Shown here one piece after another: positions 11,420 through 22,314 of a stretch of 64,000 nucleotides of DNA. How positions within the stretch are numbered: the stretch's first letter is position 1; the number at the start of each line of letters is the position of its first letter. Made by a program: the position numbers and the translations under genes. The stretch comes from Mauremys mutica (lineage: Eukaryota; Chordata; Testudines; Geoemydidae), in NCBI RefSeq assembly GCF_020497125.1, contig NC_059094.1, positions 2,893,733 to 2,957,732 on the forward strand. The letters are read 5' to 3'. Below the pieces are notes generated by a model. The model did no database searches, had not been told where the DNA came from, and was given only the letters and a program-made list of their open reading frames with translations.

Positions 11420-11929
11420 ACACTATAGAGGAAAGGGCAGCGCAGATGGTGTTTTTACAGAGTCTAGCACAACGCGTCCCCATTCTTGGTTGGTCCTTAG
11501 ACACTACCAGAATACATGTGTATTGTCTCTCCACCAGGCCTTCCACTCTGTAGCACTCCCCTTCAGTGGGATTCCCAAGGGCACTAGTGGGCAGGGGAAA
11601 CTCTGGCAGTGGTGCCAGGCAGCTGGGGAGGACAGAGATCTCTGAAGCTAGTGTTCCAGGGTCTGCTGGACAGCTCTGCCTCTCTGTTAGATACACAAGT
11701 TCTGGGGAATAAATTTGCTGTCCATGTCATGGGGAGACTGGGCATCCAAGGGTTAAGAGGGCCACATCCCTCATCCTCTCCATGGGACAGCAAATCTTCC
11801 CCCCCCGACAGACCCTCACAGCTTTCATCTCCTTTGGCCACCTTTGTGGTTTGTCCCCAGCAGTGCGGATCTGGCCTGAGGACTTCTCTCCTGAAGAATA
11901 TCTGTGTTCAGGATATTTCCACACTGTAT
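11420..11929. other. unassigned stretch
   Basis: No gene or repeat family was recognised. Confidence 0.35.
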
Positions 11930-12515
11930 CTATTGGGCAGTTATCCCGCTCCTGAGAGAAAAGGCTAGGCTGATTGGGGCATGGCCCCAGCTGTGGCTGC
12001 TTCCCTAGTCAGGCCACAGCTGGCCCTATAAAAGGGCTGCAAGCCAGGAGCTAAGGCAGTCTCTCTTTAGCAGTGGAAAGAGAAGGACCTAGCTGTCTGG
12101 GAGCAGAGTACCAGAGGTAGAGTAGTGCTGGGAAAAGGAAAGAGGCACTGGGGAGCTCCAGCCTGGCAACTCCCCAGGCTGCAGGCCTCGTTCAAGGCCT
12201 AAAGAGAGGTACTGGGCTGCAGGGAAAGGCAGCAGGTCCAAAAAAAAAAACCCTTGCCGGTGATGGGTGGTTTACAGATTGCAGTTTGCCCCAGTGAGCG
12301 GGGGCTAGATGACTGGCAGTCCCCACTGAGGCCAGGTGGGGATAGAGGGTTGGGGGGTTCCCCTGTGAGGGGAGACCCAGACTGTGGGTTACTGCTGGGG
12401 GCAGAACCCAGCGGAAAAGGGGCACTGGACAGTAGGAGGCACTCTGTATGCTGGAGAGCTAATTCCCAGGATAACCAGCAGGAGGCACCGCACCGGTGAG
12501 TCTCGCTTCGCTACA
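11930..12515 (+). repeat. possible LTR with TATA box
   Basis: A good TATA box (CCTATAAAAGGGC) lies at about 12,026. Downstream comes a purine-rich region ending GCAGGAGGCACCGCACCGG then GCTACA, which resembles LTR ends I associate with turtles. The 5' start and target duplication were not located, so the limits are approximate. Confidence 0.38.
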
Positions 12516-13629
12516 CCCAGATACTGAAGATGCTTCACTCCAAGCTGAACCTCGTGTTGGTACTCCCTGCCCAATGCACAAGCTACATGAAGGCAGTATT
12601 AAGGCTGCAACTCTAAATGCATAAAAGCGAGATACTTTAAAGACAAACTTCCAACAGAAACATTAAATCTCCCATGTTGCACCTAGACTAAGGCATTCTC
12701 TGCATTTCATAGCATGAACTGTATTCCAAAATACTACACACAAAGATGCCATGTGACCGAGGCAACTTTGCTATGGGGACCTTTGCATTAGGCTCCCATA
12801 TCTGCTGCATGTTTAAATTCTTGATATTAATGCTACATTAACGTTATTTAGTTTTAAAGTGGAGGACAGTTTTTCCTCCACTTTGAAACAGACATTTCCA
12901 AATGATTCACACAACACAGGGAATGAATGATTTTTCAGTTCTGCTCCAAATACTAGTTCAGGAAACTCCTTTCTCCTCTGGTATGTTTCACTAATGTATC
13001 ACATGTACCAACAAGTCCTTGAAGCAGTTTCATCATATTCTCTCTTTAAGGTAACCCATTACACACCCACATGAGGCACAGGGATCTCACAACATGAGCC
13101 AGCTGAAAGTGCTGCAATGGAATCAGATGATCGACTCAGGCTTTCAGTCTGCAGTATCTTCTTGGCTTTAGAAACTGTATGGTATGTTTTTCAACATATC
13201 CAGTCAAGGAAGCCACTTATTACTTCTTGGTTTTAGGATTCAGACTGTATGCATGAAAACAATTTATAGCATTTAAGAGTTAATGTGAAAACAAAGTAGG
13301 ACAGGTCCAGTTGCAGCATGTCATGAAGATGCAGTACTGCAGCAAAATCTGTTATTCAGAATTCTAAGGTGTTCTGCTGAATGCAGCATAATATGACAGA
13401 GCTGGAAAAAAAAAAAATGCTAAAACGGATACACTCAGATGAGCCCTTGATAGATATCGTTAAGCAAATTTTAGTAATTTGAATTGTCCAGATTACATAA
13501 CAATTTTTTAAGTTAAACATTTAATTCAAAAAATAAATTATGTTGATCTCTCTGCTCAATGGAGTATCCTATCTGCATTTAGATTTCTCTCACCTAGTTA
13601 GGTAGGAAGATGCACTTTTAACAAGACAC
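12516..13629. other. unassigned AT-rich stretch
   Basis: Nothing recognisable apart from a short poly-A run near 13,406. Confidence 0.4.
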
Positions 13630-14855
13630 TCAGACTTTAAAGGTCAGAAAGGACCACTGTAATCATCTAGTCCAGTAATTCCCAAACTGGGGTTCGTGAA
13701 ATGTTACAGTGGGTTCTCGGGGAAAAAAATTCCCTAATGGCAGACAGAGCTGTCCCTAGGGACCCTGTGCAGCATGGGGCCAGCAGCCCGGAGCCCTTGA
13801 CTTCCAAGAGCTAAGAAGATCAAAGCAAGCAGATCTATCACAATGAGATTTAACCTTCAAGACTCCTTATAAGAAATGGAAAGGGAGGTGGATATTTTTT
13901 GCTGTTTTAAAATTAAATAGGGAGTTAGTATTGTTTTTAAAATTATGATGAAGAACAAGTTTAAGCTTCGTTGTAATGTGCATTGTTTGCCTGGACTGCC
14001 CAAGACCTGAATGCTTGTGTAGGAGGAACTCTTTGAGTTGGCTTCTTAAATACCTTCCTGCTGTTTCACATCTGATACTTCTTGTCTTATAATACTTGCC
14101 TTGTCTTATAATAGGCTTATTCAAAGTGATACAAGCTGCGAAAGTGAGATCTTGGAAGAGTGTAGCTGTTTTCATAATGAAATAAAATACTGTAATGATA
14201 AATAATAACGAATAGTGTGCAATAAGCATGTCACAAAAACAAATTTTATATTTCCAAGATCACTGCTTTTATAATTTATACTCAGGTAAAGGAGAAAATC
14301 CCTAGAAATATTCATTTTTAAGAGGGGGTTCACGAGACTTGACATGTTAGTGAAAGGGGTTCACGGGTTGTTAAAGTTTGGGAACCACTGATCTAGTCTG
14401 ACCTCCTGCACAGTATAGACCACAGAACCTTGCCCACCCACTGCTCTGGCTGAGTTACTGAAGTCTTCAAATTATGATTTAAAGACTTTAAGGTACAGAG
14501 ACTCCAGTCCACCCTTGACTTTAGTTCAAACGAGTGAGACGCTCAGGCCGCCAAGGAAGACAAAAAAAACCCCAGGGTCTATGCCAATGTGACCTGGAGG
14601 AAAATTCCTCCCCAACCCCAAATATGGCGATGAGTTATACCCTGAGCATGCAGGCAACACCCAGCAGCCAGACACCTGGGAAAGAATTCATTGTAGTAAC
14701 TCGGAGCCCTCCCCATCTAGTGTCCCATCACCAGCCATTGGAAATACTTGCTACTAGCAGTCACAGATGGGCCACATGCCATGATAGGAAATCTCATCAT
14801 ACCATCCCCTCTACTAACTGAGAACCTAATATTTAATAAATTCTTTAGAACCCAT
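13630..14855 (-). repeat. CR1 3'UTR copy split by a hAT element
   Basis: Reverse-strand text matches the 3'UTR of the CR1 family seen intact at 38,370-38,723: the GTCAGAAAGGACCA...ATCATCTAGTC tail, then CTCCTGCA and a GGAGGAAAATTCC block. The hAT insertion sits exactly within the ATCTAGTC motif. Non-coding. Confidence 0.75.
13673..14390. mobile_element. Charlie-like non-autonomous hAT element
   Basis: The left end CAGTAATTCCCAAACTGGGG and the right end AGTTTGGGAACCACTG are inverted. Both flanks carry the perfect 8-bp duplication ATCTAGTC (13,665-13,672; 14,391-14,398). GGTTCACGAG and GGTTCACGGG sub-terminal repeats occur near the right end. No transposase frame remains. Confidence 0.9.
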
Positions 14856-14859
14856 TGTA

Positions 14860-15060
14860 AAAATAATAATAATAGGAGATATACCTATCTCCTAGAACTG
14901 GAAGGGACCTCGAAAGTCATAGAGTCCAGCCCCCTGCCTTCACTAGCAGGACCAAGTACTGATTTTTGCGCCAGATCCCTAAGTGGCCCCCTCAAGGACT
15001 GAGCTCACAACTCTGGGTTTAGCAGGCCAATGCTCAAACCACTGAGCAACCCCTATACAC
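14860..15060 (-). repeat. tRNA-headed SINE with CR1-like tail
   Basis: On the minus strand it opens with a tRNA-like head containing an A-box-like TTGCTCAGTGGTTTGAG and a B-box-like GAGTTGTGAGCTCAGTCC. It then runs into a CR1-like 3' domain (TCCAGTTCTAGGAGATAGG) and a short (TAT)n tail. This structure matches the tortoise Pol III SINE family described for turtles. It is an RNA polymerase III template by design, retroposed by a CR1-type LINE. Confidence 0.8.
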
Positions 15061-15834
15061 AAGAAAACACAGAACCAATTGAGCAAACTGCCTAGGTGGC
15101 AAGAGTCTCAGTACTGAATAATGTTGTCACCTCTCTTAGCCAAAAGTTGAGAAGGCCCTGTCATTCTAACCATCCCTTATAGGTGCTCATTCCTTGCTCA
15201 GAAATATTCCTTATTCACTGAAAGTTTTGGTCCCAGCCCTAAAGCAGTTTTTAGGAAGTATGAATAAAATCTGTCCAGCCATTTCTGAACTGAGTGATCA
15301 TGACAATATCCAAAACAATTAACTTTTCCAATTTAAAAAAAGTTTTACTCTTGCAAAAGGGTTGAAACACAAAAAGGGCTGAAATTTAAAACTTCAGTGT
15401 GTGGATAGCCCTCAATGAAGGCTTGTCGACAGGCAAGTGGGAGATGCAAGCTCTGCGGCATTGCTCCCTCTTCCCTTGCCCACAGGGGATTGGGATCTAT
15501 ATGCAGAGAGCTAGGCAAGGCTGGGTGCTTCTGCCCCACAGGGTTGGCAGTTGTGCAAATGCAGAACTGTGCTTGGCACATGCACCAATCTATGCTGGCA
15601 AGAATGATACTGTGCTGTTCAAAGTCACAAGGAAAGCAACATAGTGGCACAGACAAGTAAGCAAACATATGGGGCAGATATTAATGCTGCCATGGTCTAT
15701 GTTGGCAGATGCCAACTTTCCAAAGTGCAGCTGAATCATAAAAATTCTGTTATCTTCCACAGGGATTTAAGTGATCAGTTTTTGTGCCAACCCTACACAA
15801 ATCTGGAGGCCCGATCTAGTGACTGAGAACCGAG
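15061..15834. other. unassigned stretch
   Basis: Short open frames only; no motif or repeat family was recognised. Confidence 0.4.
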
Positions 15835-16330
15835 ACTCTTGAATTCTAACCCTGGCTCTAACACAGACTCTTTCTGTGGCCTTGGATAAGTCATTTTACC
15901 TGCCTCAGGCCTGGTCCACACTGGGGGGCAGTGTCGAGGTAAAATAAGATACTTCAGCTACGGTATTCCCGTAGCTGAAGTTGCGTATCCCGACTTACCT
16001 CCCGTCCTCACCGCTCGGGATCGACGTCCGCGGCTCCCCCGTCGACTCTGCTACCGCCACTCGCTCCGGTGGAGTTCCAGAGTCGACGGGAGCGCGTTCG
16101 GGGATCGATATATTGCGTCTAGATGAGACGCGATATATCGATCCCCGCAAAAATCGATCGCTACCCGCCGATTCGGCGGGTAGTCTGCACGTACCCTCAG
16201 TCTTCCCATCTACAAAATGCAGCTAATGATACTTAGGTGCCTCAGGGCAATTGTGAGAATTTACTGGTTAATATTGGTACAGCTTTTTGAGGTGGACAAG
16301 TGGAGCGTACAAGTGCCTAAAGTATTAAAT
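15835..16330 (+). repeat. MIR SINE split by a Harbinger MITE
   Basis: The left half reads TGTGGCCTTGGATAAGTCA then TTTTACCTGCCTCA. After the MITE it continues TCTTCCCATCTACAAAATG and GGGCAATTGTGAGAATTTA. Together these match the MIR core order (CTTGGGCAAGTCAC, CTCAGTTTCCTCATCTGTAAAATG, GTGAGGATTAAA). Confidence 0.75.
15908..16196. mobile_element. PIF/Harbinger MITE
   Basis: The start is GGCCTGGTCCACACTGG and the end GTCTGCACGTACCC, with a 3-bp duplication TCA (15,905-15,907; 16,197-16,199). The interior is close to the copy at 5,672, including a GGGGATCGATATAT hairpin whose two strands are joined by a short TAGATGAGACG-containing loop. Non-coding. Confidence 0.82.
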
Positions 16331-16389
16331 GAATCCAAACCCCAGTGTTGCTCCCAGATTGATTTGGCACAAACTGACCCACATGCATT

Positions 16390-16390
<1 letters not shown>

Positions 16391-16430
<40 letters not shown>
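16391..16430. repeat. (CT)n microsatellite
   Basis: About 20 uninterrupted CT dinucleotides, followed by a C-rich run. It explains the Leu-Ser and Arg-Glu low-complexity frames here. Confidence 0.95.
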
Positions 16431-16432
<2 letters not shown>

Positions 16433-16664
16433 CCTCCCTTTGTGGGGGGTTTTTCCCCCTTATTTAACAATATGCAAACAGCTATGTTAATGGAACATAA
16501 TAGTAAACAGTTTTAGTATAGAAAGGTCAGAAAACACAAAGGATATGCTTTTCAGAACAACAGAAAACTTTGCCCAAATAGAGAGTGTCCAAAGCTGTAA
16601 CATCATAAGTAGTAAACTGAAATACTGCAACTGGGAAATGCAGCCAACTTTACAAACTTAGGGC

Positions 16665-16750
16665 CAGATTCTCAGATAATGTAAGTCACTTTAGCTCCAC
16701 TGAGATTGAGAGAAATATGCCACTTTACACCAGCTGCGAATCTGTCTAGC
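16665..16750. repeat. small palindromic repeat
   Basis: GGGCCAGATTCTCAGAT at the left and ACCAGCTGCGAATCTGTC at the right are imperfect inverted copies around GTAAGTCACTTTAGCTCCA. It resembles a short palindromic repeat common in sauropsid genomes. It is degenerate. Confidence 0.5.
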
Positions 16751-17099
16751 ATATTTTATATAACACACTCCTATTGATGGATATTTTGAACATTTGACAT
16801 GTCTATACTTTGGTAGCCTTGCTCTGGGGTGGCCCTAGCCTTCTTAACCCAATAAATATCTGATTCAAGTTCTATCCTAGGATGGTTCTTTGTACAATAA
16901 CATAATGAACTTAAGAGACTGAGTACAACCTGGAGAGTTAGCCTAATGCTCCAGTGCATAGAACTAGCTGTCCTCATATGCTCATCCTGCAGTGACTACA
17001 ACTGCAACATGTCACTCTGGTTGATGGGCTGATTGGTAGTTGGGTATAATACTAAAAAGATATATGTTCTAATCAAATGATACTATTTACATCCTAACC
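16751..17099. other. unassigned stretch
   Basis: No gene or repeat family was recognised. Confidence 0.35.
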
Positions 17100-17385
17100 C
17101 TAACCTTTCAGAGCTCGATTCCCAGCCTGCAGCCACTGCTCTCCAGCTGCACAGTTCTGAAGGCAGTAACACTGCCCGCAGCAGTGCAGAAGCAAGGATA
17201 GCAGTACTGCAACCCCCCCCTTGCAACTCCCCCCCTCCAACTCTTTTTGGGGTCAGGACCCCTAAAACACCACAGTTAAATTTCAGATTTAAGTAGCTGA
17301 AATCATGAAATTTATTATTTTAAAACTCCTCTGACCATGAAACTGACCAAAATAGACCAGGAATTTGGTAGGGCCCTACCGATTA
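17100..17385. mobile_element. one arm of the TAGGGCCCTACC element
   Basis: The segment ends GAATTTGGTAGGGCCCTACC and contains the TTTTTGGGGTCAGGACCCC and AGTAGCTGAAATCATGA blocks, all shared with the palindromic element at 19,564. Only one arm is present. Confidence 0.65.
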
Positions 17386-17539
17386 TGACAACTTCCAAGC
17401 AGGGCTAAGAAAAAGCAGGACAAACTGTGGTTTATAGCAGTTTATCTGGTCTACATTTGGGGTTTGCACTGGTGCAGGTACCCCAGTAGTTGAAATCTCA
17501 GTGTAAAAAAGGCCAAAGACACAGAGAGGTTAAAGCCAG

Positions 17540-17722
17540 AATTGTCAAATTTGGGTGGCTAAAGTAAGGCACCTAAATTCATATTTAGTCACTTAAATAA
17601 GTGGCCTTGTTTTCAAAGATGCTGAGTACCACAAATGCCCTTGACCTTCATAGGAGCTGCAGGTGCTCAGCACTTTTGGGAATCAGGCCACTTATTTAGG
17701 TGCCTAACTTTAACCAACAGAG
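17540..17722. repeat. palindromic MITE-like repeat
   Basis: AAGTAAGGCACCTAAAT, GTCACTTAAATAAGTGGCC and GATGCTGAGTACC on the left are mirrored by GTGCTCAGCAC, GGCCACTTATTTAGGTGCC and TAACTTTAACC on the right. Arms are imperfect; non-coding. Confidence 0.6.
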
Positions 17723-18534
17723 GTTGAATTATTTTCTTCACCCAACTGAATCAGTGGCTGCTAGAGCTCTAGAAACCGGAACTCAGATTCCCAGTCCTTC
17801 TAGGCATGCTCCAATTGTTTCTGCAAATTCACTTTTGTAAAGTTAAAAAGCAGTAGTAGTCAGAACCTACCAGAGACAAAGCCAAAAGTCAAATTGAGGG
17901 TAAATGAAATGGCTGCTGCTCCTAAATTTAAACAAGGCAATCCAACAATATGAAGAATGCATGGGAATTCTTAGTACATTTACCAAACTATGGAGAAGAG
18001 AGATTGAATTAAGACTACTGTCAACAAAGGAAATAAACTGCAGCACAGTGAAGATGTGGGAAAGCCATGCCCCCTGGCAGATGACCCTGCCTGGAACAGA
18101 GTGAATGAGTAACATGACAAGTATAGGCAGCAAGTACATGTACGATTTTAGAATTTTAAAACAATTTTTGCATTGTTGTTAGAAGCTGTTACACCTCATA
18201 AGTCCTGCATTATAACAACTAATGCCACAAAATACACAACTATTACTACTACTCATAATTAATAGAAAATGTATGCTTAAAACCATTCCTAGCCAAGATT
18301 ATTTGCTTAACCAGAGATTCAAGTTTCTGAATATTTTCCCATTTAGTGAATAGGTTCAGTTATGCTAACATCGCTTTTTGAAGAGATTATGTAATCAATA
18401 CCAAATGTATCATATTTCCTAATTGCTGGCCTGAGTGAAAAGGAGTGAATTTACAATGTAAGAAGGCTTGCTTACACTGGGAAAATATATGATGTTAGAT
18501 GTTGTGTTAACTAAAACGTGTTCACTAACACGGT
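17723..18534. other. unassigned AT-rich stretch
   Basis: No gene or repeat was recognised. The short open frames on both strands show no motif. Confidence 0.4.
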
Positions 18535-18544
18535 GTTAAATATG

Positions 18545-18663
18545 TGGTGTTGTAGCTGTGCTGGTCTCAGGATGTTAGAAAGACAAGGTGGGTGAGGTAA
18601 CATCTTTTACTGGTCCAACTTCTGTTGGTGAAAGAGACAAGCCTGAGCTACACAGAGCTCTTA
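18545..18663 (+). repeat. short retroposed tail, probably Penelope-like
   Basis: A 119-bp insert (GTTGTAGCTGTGCTGGTC, GACAAGGTGGGTGAGGTAA, CCAACTTCTGTTGGTGA) is bounded by a 10-bp direct repeat GTTAAATATG (18,535-18,544; 18,664-18,673). The duplication shows retroposition. The Penelope link is by recollection of similar tails and is not proven here. Confidence 0.55.
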
Positions 18664-18673
18664 GTTAAATATG

Positions 18674-19555
18674 ATTTAGCATGTAGAGTGGATAAGGACA
18701 TGTTGTGTTAAATGGTTGTCATCTGTTTGTGGTCAACACTAGGGATTAATACTTTCTAAACAAGCCTTGTTCCTGTCTAGACTAGGAACTAAGTGTTTAA
18801 CATCATGTTAGTTAAAATGTTTTCAATAACATGTTTTCTAACATAACACATTTTCCCAGTATAGACAAACCTGGGGAAGTTAGCATCCTGTCAACATTTT
18901 TATAGCCAGCTTCCCGGATACCAGAATCAAGCAATGTGGCTTCAAACTGGAGGGAAGAGACTTTACTGGAGCAAGTTGTGTGCACAGGACTAATAATTTC
19001 TATAAACACTGGTATTTCTTTTCAAACATTTTCCCCAATTTTAATTAACAAATTTTCATTATCAGGAAATTTTTTAAAAAGTGACCCCTACATTGCTACT
19101 TCTTATTTATTTTAAATGCATCAGTCATAGAAGTATTCAGAAATAAAACGATTATTGCTTCATTAACACCCTTAAGTTATCATTAAACATGCCCTGGCCT
19201 AAATGAGCTATAAAGATGGAACGGTTTCTCAGCCCAGGAGACAGTTCCTACTGAGTGAACAAGGAACCCCGTGCTTTCTGGTTTCCACCTGCCACCTCTG
19301 TGTATGATTTATTGCTAGGAATCCTTACACACAGAACTTCTACCAGATGCTCCCTAAAATACATCAACCCTAGTTTTCTAAATCTTTCTCCTTCTGACTC
19401 TTCCTTATCTCTTCTGGAAGGCTTAACCCCCCATTCTCTCATAAGAACAGTTATGATTAATATCTAAGTAAGGATGACAGAGTGGGGAAAAGGTTAGACA
19501 TTAAGATAGTCATCTTTATTGTGGGCATACCCACAGAGAATTCTGACAGCAGTGG
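18674..19555. other. unassigned AT-rich stretch
   Basis: No gene or repeat was recognised. Confidence 0.4.
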
Positions 19556-19563
19556 CCTATCTC

Positions 19564-20360
19564 TAGGGCCCTACCAAATTCACAGTCCATTTTGGTCAAT
19601 CTCATGGTCATAGGATTTTAAAAATTGTAAATCTCATGATTTCAGCTATTTAAATCTGAAATTTCGGTGTTATTTTAGGGGTTCTGACCCCAAAAAAAGT
19701 TATGGGGGGGTGGTTGCAAGGTTATTGTAGGGGAGGTTGCAGTACTGCTACCCTTACTTCTGCACTGCTGCTAGCGGAGGCGCTGCCTTCAGGACTGTGC
19801 AGCTGGAAAGCGGCGGCTGCAGGAAAGTGGCGGCTACAGGCCGGGAGTCCAGCGCTGAAGGCAGAGCAGACAATGACAGCAGTGCAGAAGTAAGGATGGC
19901 ATGCTATGGTACTGCCACCCTCACTTCTACACTCCTGCCTGCTGAGCTGGGCTCTCAGTCAGCAACTGCCACTCTCCAGCTGCCCAGCTCTGAAGGCAGG
20001 AGTGTAGAAGTGAGGGTGGCAGTACCATAGCATGCCATCCTTACTTCTGCACTGCTGTCATTGTCTGCTCTGCCTTCAGCGCTGGACTCCCGGCCTGTAG
20101 CCGCCACTTTCCTGCAGCCGCCGCTTTCCAGCTGCACAGTCCTGAAGGCAGCGCCTCCGCTAGCAGCAGTGCAGAAGTAAGGGTAGCAGTACTGCAACCT
20201 CCCCTACAATAACCTTGCAACCACCCCCCCATAACTTTTTTTGGGGTCAGAACCCCTAAAATAACACCGAAATTTCAGATTTAAATAGCTGAAATCATGA
20301 GATTGCAGATTTCATGGTTCATGATGCATTTTTCATGGCCGTGAATTTGGTAGGGCCCTA
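19564..20360. mobile_element. 797-bp palindromic (hAT-like) element
   Basis: Ends TAGGGCCCTACCAAATTCA and TGAATTTGGTAGGGCCCTA are exact inverted copies. An 8-bp duplication CCTATCTC flanks the element (19,556-19,563; 20,361-20,368), pointing to hAT-type insertion. Between the ends almost the whole element is one inverted repeat. The identical open frames on opposite strands are a consequence of the palindrome, not genes. Confidence 0.9.
19630..20304. repeat. identical-arm inverted repeat, 311 bp + 53-bp spacer
   Basis: Arms 19,630-19,940 and 19,994-20,304 are reverse complements with no difference found by eye over 311 positions. The spacer holds a weaker second symmetry (GAGCTGGGCTC against CAGCTGCCCAGCTC). 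The parts of the element outside the arms differ from each other and include a length difference of about 10 bp. Confidence 0.9.
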
Positions 20361-20368
20361 CCTATCTC

Positions 20369-22314
20369 ACAATGGAGACATTCAGATGATCTATGCACAG
20401 ATTATGTAAATTCATATGCTTTCAGTGGCTGAGGGCCATTTTTAACCAAAGTGTGTTTATTTGCATATTGTACAAGTATTGAGAAATGCTGTAACCCTTT
20501 CCTCATCCCAGATGATCAGAGCACAGTGTATAACTTCAAACTAAGCATACAGGTATGGCTCAGAAACGTACATCTTCCCTGGGCTCTGGTGGCCAGATAC
20601 AACTCCAGTGCTATAGAATAGTTCAGAAGGACTGAAGGTGTCATTTTAAGCATCCTCAACACAAAGGATTGTTCGCTATATGTTCACGTACATCCACGCA
20701 CACTCAAGTGATTTTTAAAAACTCATTATGTACATTTCAATTATTTTTTCTGTGGTGTGGTAAGCAAGGAGAAACTAACTACTGACATTTACTGATTAAA
20801 ATCTAATCCTTCCAAGCCTAGTTCTAATGTACTTATTGGTTGATCTGGGTGTCTTTAAACTGGCTTAGATTTGGCATTAGAAAAATGCAAGTCTGCAATG
20901 AAAGTGTCTTACCATTGTGGAGAAATAGCCCCTCTGCTAGGGCTCCACAAACATTAAACACAAATACCAGCAATCACCACTTGGAAACAATAAATGTAAC
21001 ATCTCAGGAAGAATTATAAATGGGAACAGAAAAAGAAGGAAGAAATTTGATCAGTTTTCCAATATTAAAATCACAGACTTCCCTCAAGATTTTAGGATGG
21101 TGGAAAGTGAGGCAAAGCCCTCAAGTATTTTCAAAGTGAGCCTCAACTCTGGAAAAAATCAGAAAAGCTGAAATAAAAATAAAATAGAAACCTTAAATTG
21201 GTCTTATTAAAGGTGGTATTATTAAGGTATTACTAAGTGAAGGATGAGTGTGGGGGGGCGGGATTCAGATGAATACAGAGCTATTGGAAAAGGTAATAAG
21301 TGGGGATAATAATAAAACAACAGGAACATTTATTTACAGGGTGCCCATGCCTGGAGTCTCAGGGCACCTAATAAAACTGGAATAAAACAACAACAAAAAC
21401 CAGAGAGACAATATAATCCAACACACTGGGCATTAAAGTATAGAATGACTGTTATAAATTTCATATTGTATTAAACATTTTGTTGGTTACAAAAAGGTTT
21501 AATGAATTCTACAGAAATTGCTGAAAGTCTTGAAAACCAGTCACTAGCCAGTTCCATAACACCTCTAAAGCAGGGCTATTCCTAGGACAACGTGCACATA
21601 TGTTTCTGATGCCTATATTATACTAAACACATTTGCTCTAAGGTAACAGTGCTGCCTCTCAGCCAACAAACTGGTGCTAACCGAGTGAGAAAATGCTCTG
21701 AGTATTTAAGGAAAGAAGAAGCCATTGGCGGACTCCTTCTGCAAACAGCAGTCTAGATCAGTCAAAGATCATAGTGGGTGAAACAACTGCAAGCTCGATC
21801 AGGAAGCCTCTGTTCGCTATTTGCAGTTCACGTCTCCATGGTCAGGAAAATGGTTTCGTTTTAGAAACTTGGAAAATTCCTCGGAGTAAACCGAGCAAAA
21901 ACAGATCTGCCCTGGAGAGAGTTCTGATCAAAATAATTATTTCTGACGCACAAGAATGCTCTACTTGTTCCTTCATTTAACCATTTAAATTCCCTGCTCA
22001 ACCAGCATATTGGAGGTTTTTCCATTAAAAATTGTGAAAATGCACATTCTGCTTAGACCATCCTCCTCCTCCTCGGTAACAGAGCCAACAGCTGGAGACC
22101 ATTTTTCATTCACACCGCGAGGTTAACTCTACATCCAGGGAACAGTCCAGTACGAGGACTTTTGCGCAAACCACAGGGACTATATATGGCCCCTGTGTTT
22201 GTTCCCTGATCTATTTTATATTGAAACGGCAAAAAAAAAACCCAAACGAAAGGGCGCTGGGATTTCTGAATCAACATTACCCCAGCCCCCCTCTCCCCGG
22301 CCAAGGAAACACTA
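20369..22314. other. unassigned stretch leading into the CpG island
   Basis: Little repeat content was recognised. A TATATA string occurs at about 22,183-22,188 just outside the island, but no start site can be assigned. If the island is a promoter, regulatory sequence or a first intron could lie here. Confidence 0.35.

Noticed and set aside
16391..16430. CRISPR-like or regulatory reading of the CT run
   Set aside because: It is a plain dinucleotide microsatellite with no spacers.
19702..20232. Identical protein frames on opposite strands
   Set aside because: They are forced by the inverted repeat and are not gene copies.
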